Assembly: GCA_018985235.1 (NCBI GenBank)
Contig: JADGIG010000173.1
Span: 1-14,184, forward strand
Source of the DNA: Sanchytrium tribonematis
Taxonomy: Eukaryota; Sanchytriomycota; Sanchytriomycetes; Sanchytriales; Sanchytriaceae
DNA: 14,184 nucleotides
Direction: 5' to 3'
The notes below the pieces were generated by a model. It made no database searches, was not told where the DNA came from, and worked only from the letters and a program-made list of their open reading frames with translations. This document shows positions 13,891 through 14,184 of the stretch, one piece after another (the first letter of the stretch is position 1; each line of letters opens with the position of its first letter). The translations under genes and the position numbers were made by a program.

Positions 13891-14184
13891 TTATTTATTT
13901 GAAGAAGTAAATTTAGTAACAGCTTTGGTTCCTTCAGAGACAGCATGTTTAGCCAATTCACCAGGGAGAATCAAACGAACAGATGTTTGTACTTCTCTAG
14001 ATGTGATGGTTGATTTTTTGTTGTAAGCAGCCAATTTCGATGCTTCATTTGCAATTCTTTCAAAGATATCACCGACAAAGGAGTTCATGATACCCATAGC
14101 TTTGTTTGAAATACCAGTATCTGGGTGCACTTGTTTTAATACCTTGTAAATATAAGTAGAATAAGTTTCTTTTCTAACCTTACG
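13891..14184 (-). CDS. Histone H2B, 5' end outside window
   Basis: The frame is open to the right edge, giving 97 residues of the histone fold and C-terminal helix. H2B hallmarks are [72 protein letters not shown] and T-S-S. The lysine usually ubiquitinated in H2B is retained in A-V-T-K. H2B pairs with H2A in the nucleosome core. The N-terminal tail lies beyond 14184. The final N-K codons are AAT-AAA, immediately before TAA, so the poly(A) signal may be coded in the last two residues. No histone 3' stem-loop is visible. Confidence 0.97.
   Translation of the reverse strand, partial: RKVRKETYSTYIYKVLKQVHPDTGISNKAMGIMNSFVGDIFERIANEASKLAAYNKKSTITSREVQTSVRLILPGELAKHAVSEGTKAVTKFTSSNK
13894..13899 (-). 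terminator. AATAAA encoded by the last two codons of H2B
   Basis: Asn-Lys (AAT-AAA) directly precedes the TAA stop at 13891-13893. If used, it is a poly(A) signal wholly inside the coding sequence, lying 10 bp from the facing LDH signal. Confidence 0.45.

Noticed and set aside
1-14184. CRISPR array, tRNA, rRNA or bacterial operon structure
   Set aside because: No spaced identical repeats, no cloverleaf-like sequences and no rRNA core motifs were seen; gene content is eukaryotic.
1-14184. Reassigned TGA codon, since every gene here stops with TAA or TAG
   Set aside because: No gene contains an internal TGA, tryptophan is encoded by TGG, and about a dozen stops in AT-rich DNA can lack TGA by chance.

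Overview
This is a gene-dense, AT-rich nuclear segment from a eukaryote. A histone H2B gene, an APE-endonuclease non-LTR retrotransposon, an RGS-domain membrane receptor and a FLVCR-like transporter exclude a prokaryote. No spliceosomal intron is needed to read any gene. Spacers are tiny: 8 to 23 bp between several neighbours, and one convergent pair overlaps in coding sequence. A compact, intron-poor unicellular eukaryote fits, perhaps an early-diverging fungus or another unicellular opisthokont, but the lineage cannot be fixed from this window.

Layout. 1-717 (+): 3' part of a lipase-like alpha/beta hydrolase. 920-1336 (+): small secreted, Pro/Lys/Tyr-repeat, probably GPI-anchored surface protein. 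1359-2624 (-): SLC49/FLVCR-like major facilitator transporter. 2645-3886 (-): two-TM Cys-rich membrane protein, 20 bp upstream of the transporter. 3887-4195: divergent promoter region with a TATA box. 4196-4912 (+): membrane protein of unknown function. 4989-5285 and 10394-10524 (+): two halves of one small four-TM protein gene, split by a LINE. 5284-10387 (-): that LINE. 10663-11766 (+): multi-TM protein with a C-terminal RGS domain. 11756-12763 (-): four-TM protein with a TP/SP-rich basic tail. 12992-13882 (+): NAD-dependent L-lactate dehydrogenase. 13891-14184 (-): histone H2B, running off the window.

The LINE is the most unusual part. Its 1310-codon EN-RT reading frame has all expected APE endonuclease and reverse-transcriptase motifs and a C-terminal CCHC knuckle. 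About 345 residues precede the endonuclease, and they include a ubiquitin-like domain that ends in Gly-Gly just before it. An in-frame stop and one frameshift separate this frame from an upstream gag-like region that is open right to the 5' junction. The element therefore looks like a 5'-truncated copy of one long polyprotein with an embedded ubiquitin-like cleavage module. Deleting the element and one copy of the flanking hexamer TTGGAT restores the host frame exactly (141 codons plus stop), which fixes the insertion site.

A second theme is 3' end compaction. In five genes AATAAA overlaps the stop codon, and in H2B it directly abuts the stop. Convergent neighbours thus have almost no 3' UTR or must share it.
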